Made by a program: the position numbers and the translations under genes
Notes under the pieces: generated by a model
The model's database searches: none
The model's input: the letters and a program-made list of their open reading frames with translations, nothing else
What the model was told of the DNA's origin: nothing
Part shown: positions 32,440 to 44,669 of the stretch, one piece after another
How the letters are laid out: each line of letters begins with the position of its first letter
How positions within the stretch are numbered: position 1 is the first letter of the stretch
Source: Membranipora membranacea
Taxonomy: Eukaryota > Bryozoa > Gymnolaemata > Cheilostomatida > Membraniporidae
Direction: 5' to 3'
Assembly: GCA_914767715.1 (NCBI GenBank)
Contig: OU612073.1
Span: 10,912,001-10,976,000 of the forward strand
DNA length: 64,000 nt

Positions 32440-33500
32440 AGACAACAAATTAAATAAAGATTTTGAGGGCTTGCACCATGAACCCCCCTGCCTAAGATGG
32501 TGCGCCCTTCTCGACAGCATAGGTAGGGGTGGAACGACCTCTTGAGGTTGGAGTTGAATTTCGGATATTTGACCTCGGATCCAACCACAAACCGGGTCGG
32601 ATATGTGTTGTCTGATCCGAGATGATACGTTTTTAATCAACACATTACACTTACTTAGCAATAGCATCATTTATCTCACTGAAAATGACAAGGGAGGAAG
32701 TATGATAGTCATTAATTTGTAGTTCAGATAAGATAATTGAGTTTGGCTGAAAGCACTCAGTGGTGATCAGTAGGCATTCAATACCTGTCTCATTTTCATA
32801 GCTATCTATATCGTTGCTGATTAAATTTGATGGATGAAATTGATAGAAGCATCTTTACTCAGATCGTTGTGACATAAGACATAATTGTTTGTCCAATGAT
32901 GTTCCTTGTAACAAAATGTCTAGTTTGATGAACTAAGTAATTATCCTCTTCTGCTTTTTCAAAGTAGAAAGACAATTCCTATCTCTAATCACAACAGAGA
33001 TTTGGGACATAGGAGCAGGGAGTAAATTCAAACTCAGTGATTTTTAACATCGGGGTTTGAGTGATCCTGGCAAATTGAGTGCCTATGCACAAATTCTCGT
33101 TGTCAAGAGATCTTAGCACTCATTAAATGATCTTTTCAAATAATCTGTTTGTGTGATCCTTGCCCTGTTTGAGTGATAAGTTGCTCCTGTAAGGAATTAT
33201 ATCCAAGCTGCTATGTGCAAATTTAAACTAGGGTAATGGTTCAGGGAAGAGATTGTTGACGGAGTTTATCCATGTATTCAATGACCTTAATTGTATATTA
33301 TGGTGCTAAAGAAGAGCTGCTGTGACTGGTATATTTAGCGCATTTACGCGTTATCCGGGTCCGGATCCGATCCGAGGTTGGATTTATAGACCGATCCGAT
33401 ATCCGATCCGAGGTTGCCCAACCCTGATCCGTTCCACCCCTAAGCATAGGGGAATTGTGAACAAATAAACAGTTCATCTTTTTTGTTACATCCCCACATT
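32440..33500 (+). mobile_element. LTR 3' end interrupted by a hAT-like insertion
   Basis: The LTR end motif (CTTGCACCATGAACCCCC, CCTAAGATGGTGCGCC, CTCGACAGCATAGG) resumes after the insertion with GGAATTGTGAACAAATAAAC, TTTTGTTACATCCCCACA and the primer-site-like TTTGGTGGCAACACT. Sequence to about 33770 repeats the leader seen at 28204 and 29137. Confidence 0.6.
32524..33442. mobile_element. hAT-like nonautonomous transposon, 919 bp
   Basis: Perfect 8-bp target duplication AGCATAGG (32516-32523 and 33443-33450). Perfect 13-bp terminal inverted repeats TAGGGGTGGAACG / CGTTCCACCCCTA. Subterminal GGATCCGATCCGAGGTTGG-type motifs occur in both orientations. No transposase frame inside. Removing the element restores an intact LTR end. 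Confidence 0.85.
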
Positions 33501-34164
33501 TGGTGGCAACACTAATTTTGAGGGGGTGGTTTATTGAGTTATTATTAATTTTTATTTTTGTTGAATAGACTGTAAGCTGAGAGTAAAAAAAACATTGTGG
33601 AAATTAATTGCCCGCATGTTTCTTGGCGATTTTCATAAAGCTAAAGTTTTGATGCATCAGTAGGACATTTTTATCAAAATTTCTAAAAGACGGAGTGACC
33701 TAGCACCAGGTACCCGCCAGGTGAGTATGTCTTCGGCTCTCGGATACCACAACTTACAAGTGTTGAAATTCATGGTTAAATATAGCTGACCTGAATTTAA
33801 ACTCAAGAACTCAAGAATCTAGGTGGCCTGTCGCCAGCCTTTTATATATTATGTCACAACAACAATTAGTGTTATCTTACACTGGTGGCGGAATAAGTCA
33901 ATACTTTTTGTCAATCGGATGATATGAAGGTGGGTGCTCACTCCAATACCAACTTGGAACATGTAGTATATATTATATTCAGAGAACCGACCTTTCAAGA
34001 GGACAAGGAAGTTTGCTGTATAATTATATTTATTGTGTTATTATTACCTATGTATTATTGTAATCATTTTTGTACGAAAAGGCGACTGAAATTAATTGTG
34101 AAAATTTGCTTTTCTTATTTTACGTTACTTTTCACTGTTGGGTTTCGTTATGTTTTTACTGTCT

Positions 34165-34580
34165 GAAACTAAGCCATAGATCTAGCAATTGTAAATATCC
34201 AGCGAAATGTAACAAGCGTGGGTGTGAACCATCCAAGTAAATCTCATGACTACATTATGTCCAGACGCAGACAAACTGGGAATGCAATTGAAAACAAACT
34301 GTCTGATGACAGTATCAATTCTGCAAATAACCCTGCAGCCTCAGCATCAAATCCGAAACCTGAAAGTAAAACTACTGATCCATCCCAACCCTCAAGTAAA
34401 TCAGCTGATCAAAAACCTGAAGCCAACGCTAACAATACATTGTCATGCAGGTCATCACAGACCATGTCTTGGACAGTTCCAGTGTATATATCATTTAAGT
34501 CGAGACCCAATGAAGAGATTCTTGTGTATGCATTAATAGATACTGGAGCTGATAGCAGACCACTCGTATCATTTACCTGA
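34165..34580 (+). pseudogene. BEL/Pao gag C-terminus and protease fragment
   Basis: A zinc-knuckle region (CLKLSHRSSNCKYPAKC, preceded by a frame change) leads into a Ser/Asn/Pro-rich linker (34260-34440) and then a retropepsin-type active site ALIDTGADS at about 34530-34556. A stop follows soon after at 34580. Order and spacing fit the gag-protease junction of BEL/Pao elements. Confidence 0.6.
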
Positions 34581-35088
34581 TGTTTTACACTCACGGTTAA
34601 ATTGAATTCTCAGGTTTAGAGAGCGGACTATGCTTATGCATGCTTACATTAAGGGTGAAACATGACAGAGCAGTGTCAATATGTTCCATGGCTAACTTTC
34701 AACATCACTAAAGTGGGACAAACTATATTCAATGAAAATGAATAGCTGGCTTTCACCTTCGATGAGAATGGTGAGTTTATGGAACAATCTAAATCGTGTG
34801 AAGATAAATCCTTAGTACTAGGGCAGAGGGATTAATTGTGCTAGAAACTGAAACAGGAATTACAACTACACGGGGAAAACTACAGCTAAGTGGATTTCTT
34901 TGTTTATGCGGGAAGTGAAATGATACTAGATAGAGAGAGGTAGCACAACTCTTTGTTATTTACAAACTGCCAGAAGTATTTTGATGAAGGGGCTGCCAGT
35001 CGATTGGATGGCACAATAGCTATGTTAGAGGAGAAAAGTGCGATGTTCGAGACTTTCATCAATGTGAGGTCAATTCAACATGTAACTT

Positions 35089-35490
35089 ATGAACGATTTA
35101 AACCCTGGCTGGTATATACTTGTGGTTCCGAATTGGCGAAACGAAGCCAAGAAATCAACGGACATATTTTCACACCAGTGTTGTGATGACTTGGAAGCAT
35201 CATTGACAAACCTACAAAGTGTAGCAGAAATCCACCTGAGCAAATTCTCTCATGGAAGTATAATAACAGCAATGTTCAACTCGAACGCCATCGAAAACTT
35301 TTTCTGTCAACAGAGGATTGGTGGGAACGACCAAAACCCAACATGTGCTCAGTATGCCAGCAATGTGAATGCAGTTATACCAGGCCAAAAACTCACAACT
35401 AGAGCTAAACGTTCTATGAGCCTGACTCCAAACAAACATGCACATCTTCTCAAGACTGGTGCATATAGTCTATATTGGTTTCCAGATTAG
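35089..35490 (+). pseudogene. Possible P/THAP-like transposase C-terminal fragment
   Basis: The 133-codon frame contains FNSNAIENFFCQQRIGG, then NPTCAQYASNVNAVIPGQ. This resembles the C-terminal FNSD..EN.F.QQR...NPT..QY....N.I..GQ pattern that I associate with P-element/THAP-related transposases of invertebrates. A preceding frame (34953-35180) may hold more of the same protein with a frameshift. No catalytic residues can be assigned. Confidence is limited because the pattern is from memory of the family. Confidence 0.35.
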
Positions 35491-35939
35491 TCAAAAAAAT
35501 CATCTCTCTTCGTCAATGAATGTATTGAAGGAAATATATAATTTTCCGTCAAAGCATTCTTATAGAAGAAGAGAGAGAGAGCGAGAATATTTACTGTTTT
35601 TAAATTCAAATAAATGAGTTTCAGAAGCAGAGAAAACACCGGTTGCACATTATTATACACCTTCTGTTAGTTACCAAGAGCCCTAGAAATCATCCAATTT
35701 CAGCTGCAGCAGTCTGCACGTCCACAAACAATTTCACCTTAAATGTATTTTTGCCTCATTTGCCATAATATATGAATCTGACTATTGTTCTGTTACCCTG
35801 ACCCCGCATTGAAAGCCCTACCCTACTGATGTACTGCCCTCGGGGTTAGTTACGATATAAATATTATATGTTATATCGTTACATATTATAGGTATTATAC
35901 GTTTTAACCATGTTGAATATAAACTGATGTACAGACTGA

Positions 35940-36800
35940 TTTTGAGAGCTCCGGAGTCCGCTGGTTATTAATAACCATTTTAACTTGGCTTAATAGACCC
36001 TTTTTCATTTCTAGACTAGACTATTTCTAGACTGAACACAAAGAATTAAACAGGAGTAATCACTGCAAATCAACTTGAGTATTCAATTAAGTTAGGAATA
36101 AAAATAAGAGAATCATGTAAGAACAATCACCATCACTCATACTGCGCTGGCCGTGCTACTTAAATAAGGTGGAGCAGTCCCACCATCACATAGGGTGGCT
36201 ACCCACCACATTTTGTAGCAGCAGTGGGATCGAGCGTACCACAAACAGAATCAAACAAAAGTATTTCTGGCCAAACATTGACTCAGGCATCAAAGAGAGA
36301 TGTAAGAAGTGTGTACCCTGTAACCTGCGTAAAGGTAACACATCTGATCATTCACTAACACCAATTCCCTGTATCGCTCCATTCGAGAGAGAAAGTGTCG
36401 ATGTTGCTGGTCCAATGAGGACTACTGCGAGGGGAAATGCCTATATCTTAGCTTTCACTGATGCATTCACAAAGTGGGAAATATTACTGCCTCACTACTT
36501 CTCTCTCTGCCTAGTTTTTTTAATACATTATTATTTTATTTATCATTAATATTTATCATTTATTAATATTATATTATTTGGTTATTAATATTTATAATTA
36601 ATATTGATTTATATTATATTTATCAATATAATATTAATATTTATTATTATTAACCATTTTATCTTGAGTAATTAGACCGTTTTTATTTCTAGACTAAATA
36701 CTTTTTATTGGGTACATTTTTATGTGTTAGGACTCCGTCTCTTTGTATACAAATAATTAAACTGGAGTAATCGCTGCAAATCAACGAAGTTTTCAGACCA
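35940..36800. repeat. Diverged direct repeat flanking the integrase fragment
   Basis: 35975-36080 and 36650-36785 share TAACCATTTTA(A/T)CTTG, AGACC(C/G)TTTTT, ATTTCTAGACTA, (C/T)AAATAATTAAAC/AGAATTAAACAGG and GGAGTAATC(A/G)CTGCAAATCAAC. They lie on both sides of the integrase piece and may be remnants of LTRs. Confidence 0.45.
36169..36510 (+). pseudogene. Ty3/gypsy-type integrase fragment
   Basis: Contains the integrase N-terminal zinc-binding end (TNRIKQKYFWPNI ... CKKCVPCNLRKG) and the start of the catalytic core with the two expected Asp contexts, ESVDVAGP and ILAFTDAFTKW. The frame then runs into AT-rich noncoding sequence; the third catalytic Glu region is missing. It is a 3'-truncated copy on the plus strand. 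Confidence 0.65.
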
Positions 36801-36809
36801 TTAACGTTG

Positions 36810-39000
36810 CAACCACTTTACCATTTTAGTTTTCACGTCACTATTAGAGATAGAATAATATCACGATATTACCAACAATCTCAGCGTCAGTTTGATCACA
36901 AAAGCACCAATCTGGGGAGGGAAAGTTTCAGATAATTTAGCCTGTGATTTAGCCGTGGTAAGAGATGAGATTCAAAGTGTGACCGTCAAAATCTTCCAAC
37001 AAAATTTGGTCCAATACCGTTTGCATGGCCATATGTGCCAAACTACGAAATCAACAACTGCGTAAACTAAAACTGGATTTTTCCATGAAGACCATAGAAA
37101 AAAGGGCAGCAATCAAAAATCATTCCTACCTGTTACACAGAGTGTCAACAATAATACTTCACCAAGGTACTAGTTCTCATGGTTCTTTGACACAACACAG
37201 TCTGCTAGTCTTTGTTGACCGCTTTCACTTCATTAATAATAGACAATTTTTATTATTAAATTAAATACTTATTGTTGGTACTAAGGGTGTGTTTGGACAT
37301 TTTTATTTACAGGGTTACTGGAAGTCTGATGGTTCGTACAACCACCAACTCAACGGGACGTAGAATCTTTATTGGCAACAACCCTCCTCCTTGCGTTAAA
37401 ACCTGTGACATATCATGCAATATCATGCTGTTTTTGGTACCATTTTTATCAAAATTCTCTTCTAATATCATCAGCTACCGAGCAACATATAGCATCGAGC
37501 TGGCTGTGACTTGATCATATAAGGAAGTCACACAGATTCCATAGTTGTTTTGATATTATTGTGACCCTGATATTAATTATTTTATATAACTACTCAAGCT
37601 AGTTATTCTTATGTCATCAACTTCATTCATTTTATCAAGAACATTAACATTACAATCATTTCACCAGTTTAGTTTTCACATTGCTATTAGAGATATAATA
37701 CTACACAATATTATCAACAATATCAGCGTCAGTTTGATCTCAAAAGCACCAATCTGGTGAGAGCAAGTTACACTATACATTGAAAAATTATTTTTATTTT
37801 CTAGACCAGTCCTGTAAATGTGCATATTGACAACTTGGTAACTTGGACTCTATAGAGATATTGAGATAAAACACATAGAGTGAGTAAATGATTACTATAC
37901 CTTACCACTAGAAGGGGTTGCTATTGTAGCGCTAATGTGAGTAGTCATTTTGGACAGTCGCCAAACACTATGAGTAGATAACCAACAAGACAGGTTTCGA
38001 ACAATGAAAGAAAAAACAATGAAGAGATACATTCTACCTTTCAAATTTCAGGGCTTCAAAAAAAGAGTACAGTGTCAAATAGAATGAGAAAGAAATTGGC
38101 AGGATGGATTAAAGAGTGCTGGCAAATCATTACAATACTGGTGATTAATGCGAAGAAAGAAAAAAATTAACATAGACTCTTCGATCACACTTGCCATAAT
38201 CAGAACATAACTGAAGAAGCGGCTGTACAGTAAAAAAACCCGTTTAAGGTCAAAGCTTAACAAAGCAAAAAGATAAAAAAAAACAGCCTGCACTAGTACA
38301 CAAAAAAAGAAGAGCTAGGTATAGTAGTCGAACCTAGATTTGCAGTAAGGCAGCTAGTGCTTATATATAATCTGCAGTGGCTCCATGGAAAAAAAGCAGA
38401 TTTGGAGAGCTACACAGTACAAACCTAGCTAGGCGATTCGAGGTTCTAACATTTATCAAACTTCAATGAAAATTTGATTGTGTCTCTGTGACAAAGAGTG
38501 ATCAAATTGACTCCAAAACCATGTAGGAGAAGAAAAAACTGTACGTAACCAGATTAAATCAACGCCATGATTGAAAAAAAAAATCAAGAGGTTGCTGGTT
38601 CATGACAGCCAGGACTTACAGAATCCTCTAATGACAAACACTAACTGCATACTAAGATGAGCTGTAGATATACTTTGTATCATACTTATGCTGTCTTTGG
38701 TGATAATTGTTGCAGAGTGGTAGAGCATACAAAAGTTGAGTCGGCAAGAATCCATTGGACGGTGGGCAAGAGTCTGGGGGGCTCAGACTATGATACTATA
38801 TGTGAAGATGTAGTCATTTAACAATTTTCAATGCTGACCAATAGCAAAGATAAAAACCTTCATAATGCCTCGTATATTGATCATATACTATTGAGTGTAT
38901 GCCTCCTGCTTGACAAAGATTATATTTTACATGGACTACAGCAGCTGCTATGTAACTACAGCTTTCTGAAAGCCCAACATACCAGTTTGCAATGGTACTT
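36810..39000. other. Retroelement-derived noncoding stretch
   Basis: No intact gene. 37200-37300 resembles 27770-27870 (TGACCG.TTTCACTT, AATAGACAAT, TTGTTGG.TAC). 37625-37760 resembles 36800-36910 (CATTAACATTACAA / CATTAACGTTGCAA, TTTAGTTTTCAC, ATTATCAACAATATCAGCGTCAGTTTGATC). 37920-38010 resembles 30965-31050 (TTGGACAG.CGCCA, GATAACCAACAA). These are pieces of the same retroelement families. Confidence 0.45.
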
Positions 39001-39012
39001 AGCTTATTATAG

Positions 39013-39760
39013 ATGGGTAAGTTGAATAACCTCAAAAATCCAAGCCTAATGCAGAACATTAGTAGAAAAGTTGCCGAGAGCAGTATGTCAAACCTCACAC
39101 GCGAGTTCTCAAAAAACGCAAACCTGTCTAGTCAATACCATGAATTCATGAATGATCTCATCAACAAAGGTGAAGCTGAGAATGTTCCCAAAAATGAAAT
39201 TGCTAACGAAAACTCATGGTGCATACCAAACTTTGAGGTGTGGCACCCAAAGAAACCAGGTAAGATAAGAGTTGTCTGTGATGGGGGCGCAAAATCACAA
39301 GATAAGTGCATCAATGACTACCAAATTCAAGGGCCGGACTTGATCAATAGTCTGGTTGGCATTTTTCTTCGCCTTCGCCGAGAAGGTGTAGCAGTAACAT
39401 GTGATATAGTGAGAATTTTCCACCAGTTTCGTGTTGCATAGGAGGACCAGGACTATCTTAGATTCCTATGTTTCGATTCACAGGGTCAAACTGCAGTTTA
39501 ACACGTGAAAGTGCACTTGTTTGGGGCCAAGTCATTACCAGCTTGTGCAACTTAGGTCTCAGATTCTAAGCTCAGCATTTTCAACTGGCAGTCGAACTGC
39601 TGATTTCATAAACTGGAACTTCTATGTCGATGATGGACTTTTAAGTTTGCCTGATTCAGGCTCTGCAATTCAGGTCCTCAAGCAAGCAATGGAAGTCTGC
39701 AGCAAGGGTAATCTTCACAAGCTACGTTTTGGTTTTGATATTGATATTGATATTGAGTAA
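39013..39760 (+). pseudogene. BEL/Pao reverse transcriptase fragment with stops and frameshifts
   Basis: The frame 39013-39441 carries WCIPNFEVWHPKKPGKIRVV, then GGAKSQDKCINDYQIQGPDL and VAVTCDIVRIFHQFRV, the first RT catalytic Asp region in BEL/Pao style. An in-frame TAG at 39439 is followed, with frame changes, by HVKVHLFGAKSLPACAT and the YVDD motif at 39623-39634. The reading frame ends at 39760. The family call is firm from motif order; the copy is inactive. Confidence 0.8.
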
Positions 39761-39954
39761 ATTTCAAAGTAGCAGGCACATTATATAATAATCTTCATGA
39801 AACATAGTTTGTGCTGGCACTTGTTATATAATATAATTTTATCATATCACATAGTAACTTATCCTTACTCTGTAGTTATATAACAGCAACTTTATGATTC
39901 AAGACCAGACAGTAGTGCTCAGCTTTAGAAGGTCAGGGAGTGTAAGATCGGTAA

Positions 39955-40115
39955 TAAACGAACTTATAAACCAGAGAACATTGGTATGTAGTCAGTGAGA
40001 AAAAGAGCGGCTTTCACCATGAACCTCCCCGCCTAAGATGGTGCACCCTGCTCGGCAGCGTAGCGGAATAGCGGGCAATTGAAGATTTCGATGATCTTTG
40101 TTACATCCTTATACT
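39955..40115 (+). mobile_element. LTR 3' end remnant
   Basis: Shares GCTTTCACCATGAACCTCCC, CGCCTAAGATGGTGCACCC, CTCGGCAGC and TTTGTTACATCC with the LTR-like copy at 27853-28203. The primer-site-like sequence is missing. Confidence 0.5.
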
Positions 40116-40604
40116 ACAGTCAGGTTACCTAAGCACTTATTGGACAGATGATGTGACAAGGAAACCTTTTCTTCTGATGAATCAAACAGTCGTAGCCATA
40201 ACAAGGCCATTATAGCGATGTTTGAGCTCAGATGCAAAACAAATTTATGGCGGCAGTTTTTATTGCATGACTAGATTTGCCTTTGCGAGAAGTCTGAGTT
40301 TGAATTCTTTTACATACATGTCTGCTTTTTTGACCACGTATTTCAACAGTAATAGTGCCATCAACAAAGGAGTTACTACCCTGCTATACCAAATACAGCT
40401 TTAATTCAGTTGCCTACAGGGGATACAAAATATCAACTGTCTCAAGTATTAACTTGTGCATCTCCACCATCCCATGGTAATAGGTTTTAGCTTCCCTGGT
40501 GTTTCAAACTCACCCCTCAACAGGTACTACATTCTATCATATTGAATTAATTGGCACTGATTGAAAGCATCCTTGAAATACAGTATAATATGTCATTCTA
40601 GTTA

Positions 40605-41440
40605 TTGTTATAGTTGACCAGAGGCTGCCATGGTCAAGCTGTGATTCAAGGTACCCCTTGTCCAATGACTTATATTTATAATCTTTGCATTGTCTAGTTA
40701 GGATCATAAGTCTTAACTATTACTTTCACTTTAGCTTGTGTTGTGTGGCTATGGCAATAATTGAAGTAATCTCTGGGCTTTGTTCAGAGTTATATAATTA
40801 TTGTTAAATGTATTGCACATTATAATCTCACTATTATAATAAAGAGAGTTGTGCGCTGGTATTTCAGAAATATAAAGATGTGGTTTTGATGAGATGAGGA
40901 AAACATCTGATGCTCGGAATAAAAACCTGTTTAACTCTGCGACTAGATCCCTTAGAGACAGATAAAAACCAGATGATTGAAAGCTTTGACTCCGTAAGCA
41001 AGGATATTGAGGATTTAGAGAACCAATATCGAGAGCTTTGAGCAGAAGTCGCATAACTTGAACCGATCTGTTGAAGAACGCACAATAATCTATTCTGTGG
41101 TCCGCATTGATCATGAGAAAAACAGAAAGCATTGCTCATTGCAAATATACCATCAAGTCAGCACGAGTACACAACTAAAATAGATTCTAACCTTGCTGCA
41201 AAACTAGAGGCCAGTATCATGCCAGGTAACATTAATTCTGCCTTCCATGTTAAATCCGACACAGCAGCACATGCAGGCAAACCTCCATTAATCATGGTCA
41301 AATCTATCAACACTACTTCCCATGCTAACCTTCACGGAATTCATGGAAGAACTTCAATTTCTCTCCCCGACCACACCGGGAACAAACCAGGCTGTACTCC
41401 GCCACTCGCATCAAGGGCCTAGTGGATCAGGCAATGTGGC
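40605..41440 (+). mobile_element. LTR-like block followed by gag-like remnants
   Basis: 40605-40830 matches 23640-23835 (see that entry). It is followed by a frame with NLFNSATRSLRDR, then ESFDSVSKDIEDLENQYREL, and then by 41132-41420 (LIANIPSSQHEYTTKIDSN). Coiled-coil-like starts after an LTR are common in BEL/Pao gag, but no diagnostic motif remains. Confidence 0.4.
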
Positions 41441-41789
41441 AGAGAGTCCTGTATTGGTCTCTGATGCAGATAAAAAGCAGGGTGAGTATAGAATTTAGGG
41501 CAGTCAGTGTAGCCATAAGGCCAGGTCCAAGTTTCCAGGGGTGGGCTGATCACGTGGCCTTATGAGTGTAGCCATCTGTGGTGTGATGATGTAGTTTAAT
41601 AACAATTTTTGTTGCCAACCAGTAATCTGAATCAAACACCTCACTTATTTAATAATGTTGATTTTGCATGTTTGATAATTGAGTGGATTTACTCTGTAGC
41701 AGACATATTATGTAATAGTTTTGAATTAACCTAGACTGTACAGGCCCTTAGTCTGCCTTGTTTTCTGATTCAAGAGCATACTTGTGAGA

Positions 41790-41985
41790 GAGTGGACCTG
41801 CACCAGTGTAAATAAAGATCTTTTAACCTTAAAGTACGAGCTAGTGAATATGTAGAAAGCAATATATAAACGTTTTTAAGACTTTCACCATGAACCTCCC
41901 TGCCTAAGACGGTGCGCCCTGCTCGACAGCACAGAGGTTGAGGAACATTAAAAGAGACAACCTTTAGTTGCTACATCCCCATATG
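41790..41985 (+). mobile_element. LTR 3' end remnant
   Basis: GAGAGTGGACCTGCACCAGTG, ACTTTCACCATGAACCTCCC, CTGCCTAAGACGGTGCGCCC, CTCGACAGCACAG and TTGCTACATCCCCATATG match the LTR family described at 27853-28203. Confidence 0.55.
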
Positions 41986-41999
41986 TGGGAAATCATCTA

Positions 42000-43800
42000 G
42001 CTAGTAAGTTAACACTATAGCACAACCAAGGCTTTCACTTCTTGGGATAACTATCCAATGAGAGTATCTGGCAGTTAATTGTCCAAAATACTAAACATAA
42101 AAAAGAGTGCTCTCATTAATGAGCCAGATATAATAGTAAATCTCCCTTACCCATTGGCAATACACAATGTAGGGGAAGGCGGGGCAGTGTGAGCCAGTTT
42201 TTACATTTTGTTTGTACCACGCAGTTGAATTGTGTTAGAGTAATAAAACTTGGTACTGGAATCGGGCTTCATGTCTTCCATTGACATTAGTGAGGTCAGC
42301 AACCTATTGCTGCTAGAAAAGGAAATATTGCTGTTTCAAATAAATACGGGAAGCGGCCCAACATACCCCAAGCACGGGCACGTTGAGCTGGTTCAAAATT
42401 TTATATCCGACGCGTTGTGCCACTTTTTTATGGTCATCAATTTGCTGGTAATAACTTTTTAATTCATTGCAGCCATAAGACATAACGAAAAACTCATTGC
42501 AACAGCGCATTCGTTTCATTCATTTGAACTATGAAAAATAATCCGCAACACAAATTAAATCTCATGGCTCAATGTGCCCACCTTCCTCTTTTGATTTCCA
42601 GGGTACAGCAGAACTATTTAAACTGGTAGAACCAAGGAGTAACAGGAAGGACAGGGTGGTACTGTAACCTGTTATTCCTTGGTAAAACCGGTCAGAAGTG
42701 AGGTATCAACATCAGTTCTGTGTGCAAACTTGTATGTGTAATATTATGTATAACATAGATATGTCCTTTGTCCAGAAAAATGAAATATTCAGTATTTCTG
42801 TCTCTCACCTCTACCAAGTCCAAGTTGCTTGCAAGTGTCTCAGCAATGAACTAAACCAGTTCATTGGTTCATTAGTTCATTGGTCTCAGCCATGATCCAA
42901 AGGAAAAACTATCATCATTGTATCAGTAGATGACATTCCAAAATAGTGTGAGTGAGCTTGGAATCAATAAACTAAGGTTTAGTTCATTGTTGGAATGTTG
43001 CCTACCACAACAAAACCAAGCCTAGAATTATGTAATATTATTATGTAATAGTGATAGATTGACCAATAGGAAGCTAGAACTGTGTATATTTAACATCTTT
43101 TCTGGATGATGTTATTGGCTAGATGTTATGATGAGATTAATATATGAGTTGCCTCTCTTGGCAAAGGGAAAACTATTTTGGTTTTCTTTTATATTGTTAA
43201 TTTGCAGCGACCCCAATTTATCTATTAAATTCAAGTTCCGGTTTGTAAAAAAAATCAAGACCTTTGCTTTGGTCAAGACAGATCATCCACAAGAAAGCTG
43301 CCCAGTCGGCAGTCACAGGTAAAATATGTGTTTGTTACTTGAGAAATGACTGCTTTCATTGTCAATTCACAAATTTTAATTTTTACTACCTCCAGTAAGA
43401 CCAGGGAGATTTGTAAGACATACACAATAAGAATTAGCTCAAGAGAAGAGGAGAGAAAAAACTGAGTAGTAGTCTTAGTAGTAGTAGTAGTTGTAGTAGG
43501 TAGGTAGATAAGAGTTGCTTTACTTTTTACAGAGTATACATTTAGTTAGCAATTTATCCTTATAAATAGTGGTTGATATTGCTGCAATCACAGACTCAAC
43601 TCTTTTAAGTCTCAAATGTCAACATGTTATTAGTTCCAGAATTATATTTTAGAAACACACTGCACGAAACGCACCACAACATATTATATCTATTGCAACT
43701 GCACCTTTTAAACTGTGCGAAATACTAACCCGAGTCATGCGCAATAATGGTATACTAGTACTACTACAGACACAATATACCTGATTTTGTGAAGGCCAAG
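42000..43800. other. Intergenic, no gene recognised
   Basis: No exon series or known element. There is a small (GTA)n tract near 43470-43500, and a short inverted stretch at 42845-42885 (AACCAGTTCATTGGTTCATT). Confidence 0.5.
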
Positions 43801-43807
43801 ATTGGAT

Positions 43808-43937
43808 AGTGAAGGCTAAAGATTCAAGTTTGATCCAGTTAGCTTGCATTCAAAGTGCTCCCTCCCCTGCAGCTTATCATTGGAGGCAGAGCATCTCTGG
43901 ATTCATGCAAACTAGACCAAACTTAGTTTAGACTCAA
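43808..43937. mobile_element. Palindromic MITE, copy 2
   Basis: TTCAAGTTTGATCCA at the left end faces AGACCAAACTTAGTTTAG at the right. Internal CTTGCATTCA and TGGATTCATGCAAA also face each other. It belongs with 23355-23482 and 59083-59222. Confidence 0.55.
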
Positions 43938-44580
43938 GTGCGAGGCAAACACTGCCAAAGACACATGTTTTCGAGTAAATTGCTGGTATTTGGAAGTTTT
44001 GCCGATCAATGTCAGCAACTGCATGAATCAGGTGATCTCTTTATTGTCTTACAATCGAATGTTGGTAAATTTTATGAAGCGATTGCACAGCTTATGGATG
44101 GTCTGTGCATGCCGTCAGATCCTGGGAACATGTGAGGGTCCTCCTGACACCGTATTGAATTAAGAAAAACTCAGACAATGTTTTTACGACCCGCTGGCTG
44201 GGCTGTGATTCTAATCTTGAAATTTCAGGGTTAATGTGCATTTTATTCAAACGGCCAAACTGACACATTAGGACCTGGCCTACTGCATTATAGATTCCCA
44301 ACTCATAATGATTCATTTTGTTTGTTAGCTCTATCTTACAAATATACATTTTTACACACGTCAACCATAATAATTTTAGCCTTACATTGCTGTTTATTTG
44401 GTGTAGTTTACTTTTACTGAAATTTTTGGTGTCATCAGTTATTGTCGAAGTTTCACACATTCAGATAACTAAAGATAGCAAGAAAGTATTCTATTTTGAC
44501 TTTTGTAGTTTTTGTGACCCTGAATACGTATAGCCATGACTAGCTTTGTGATTAATTTATGTGACTTATTTTACTCATAG

Positions 44581-44669
44581 CAATAAGGCGGAGGTTTAGT
44601 TTTGGCTTCTTCTGAGTAGGTGCCTGGCAACAGTACGTCTTAGAAGCTCTGATAGCAGCAAGAACTCAG
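44581..44669 (+). other. Candidate noncoding 5' exon
   Basis: Bounded by an acceptor (TTTTACTCATAG) and a strong donor (AACTCAG/GTAAGA). No long frame. It could be a leader exon of the CLIC gene 5 kb downstream, but this rests on splice-site shape only. Confidence 0.25.

Noticed and set aside
40749-41139. Minus-strand ORFs of 91-127 codons
   Set aside because: Antisense readings of a degraded gag-like region on the plus strand.
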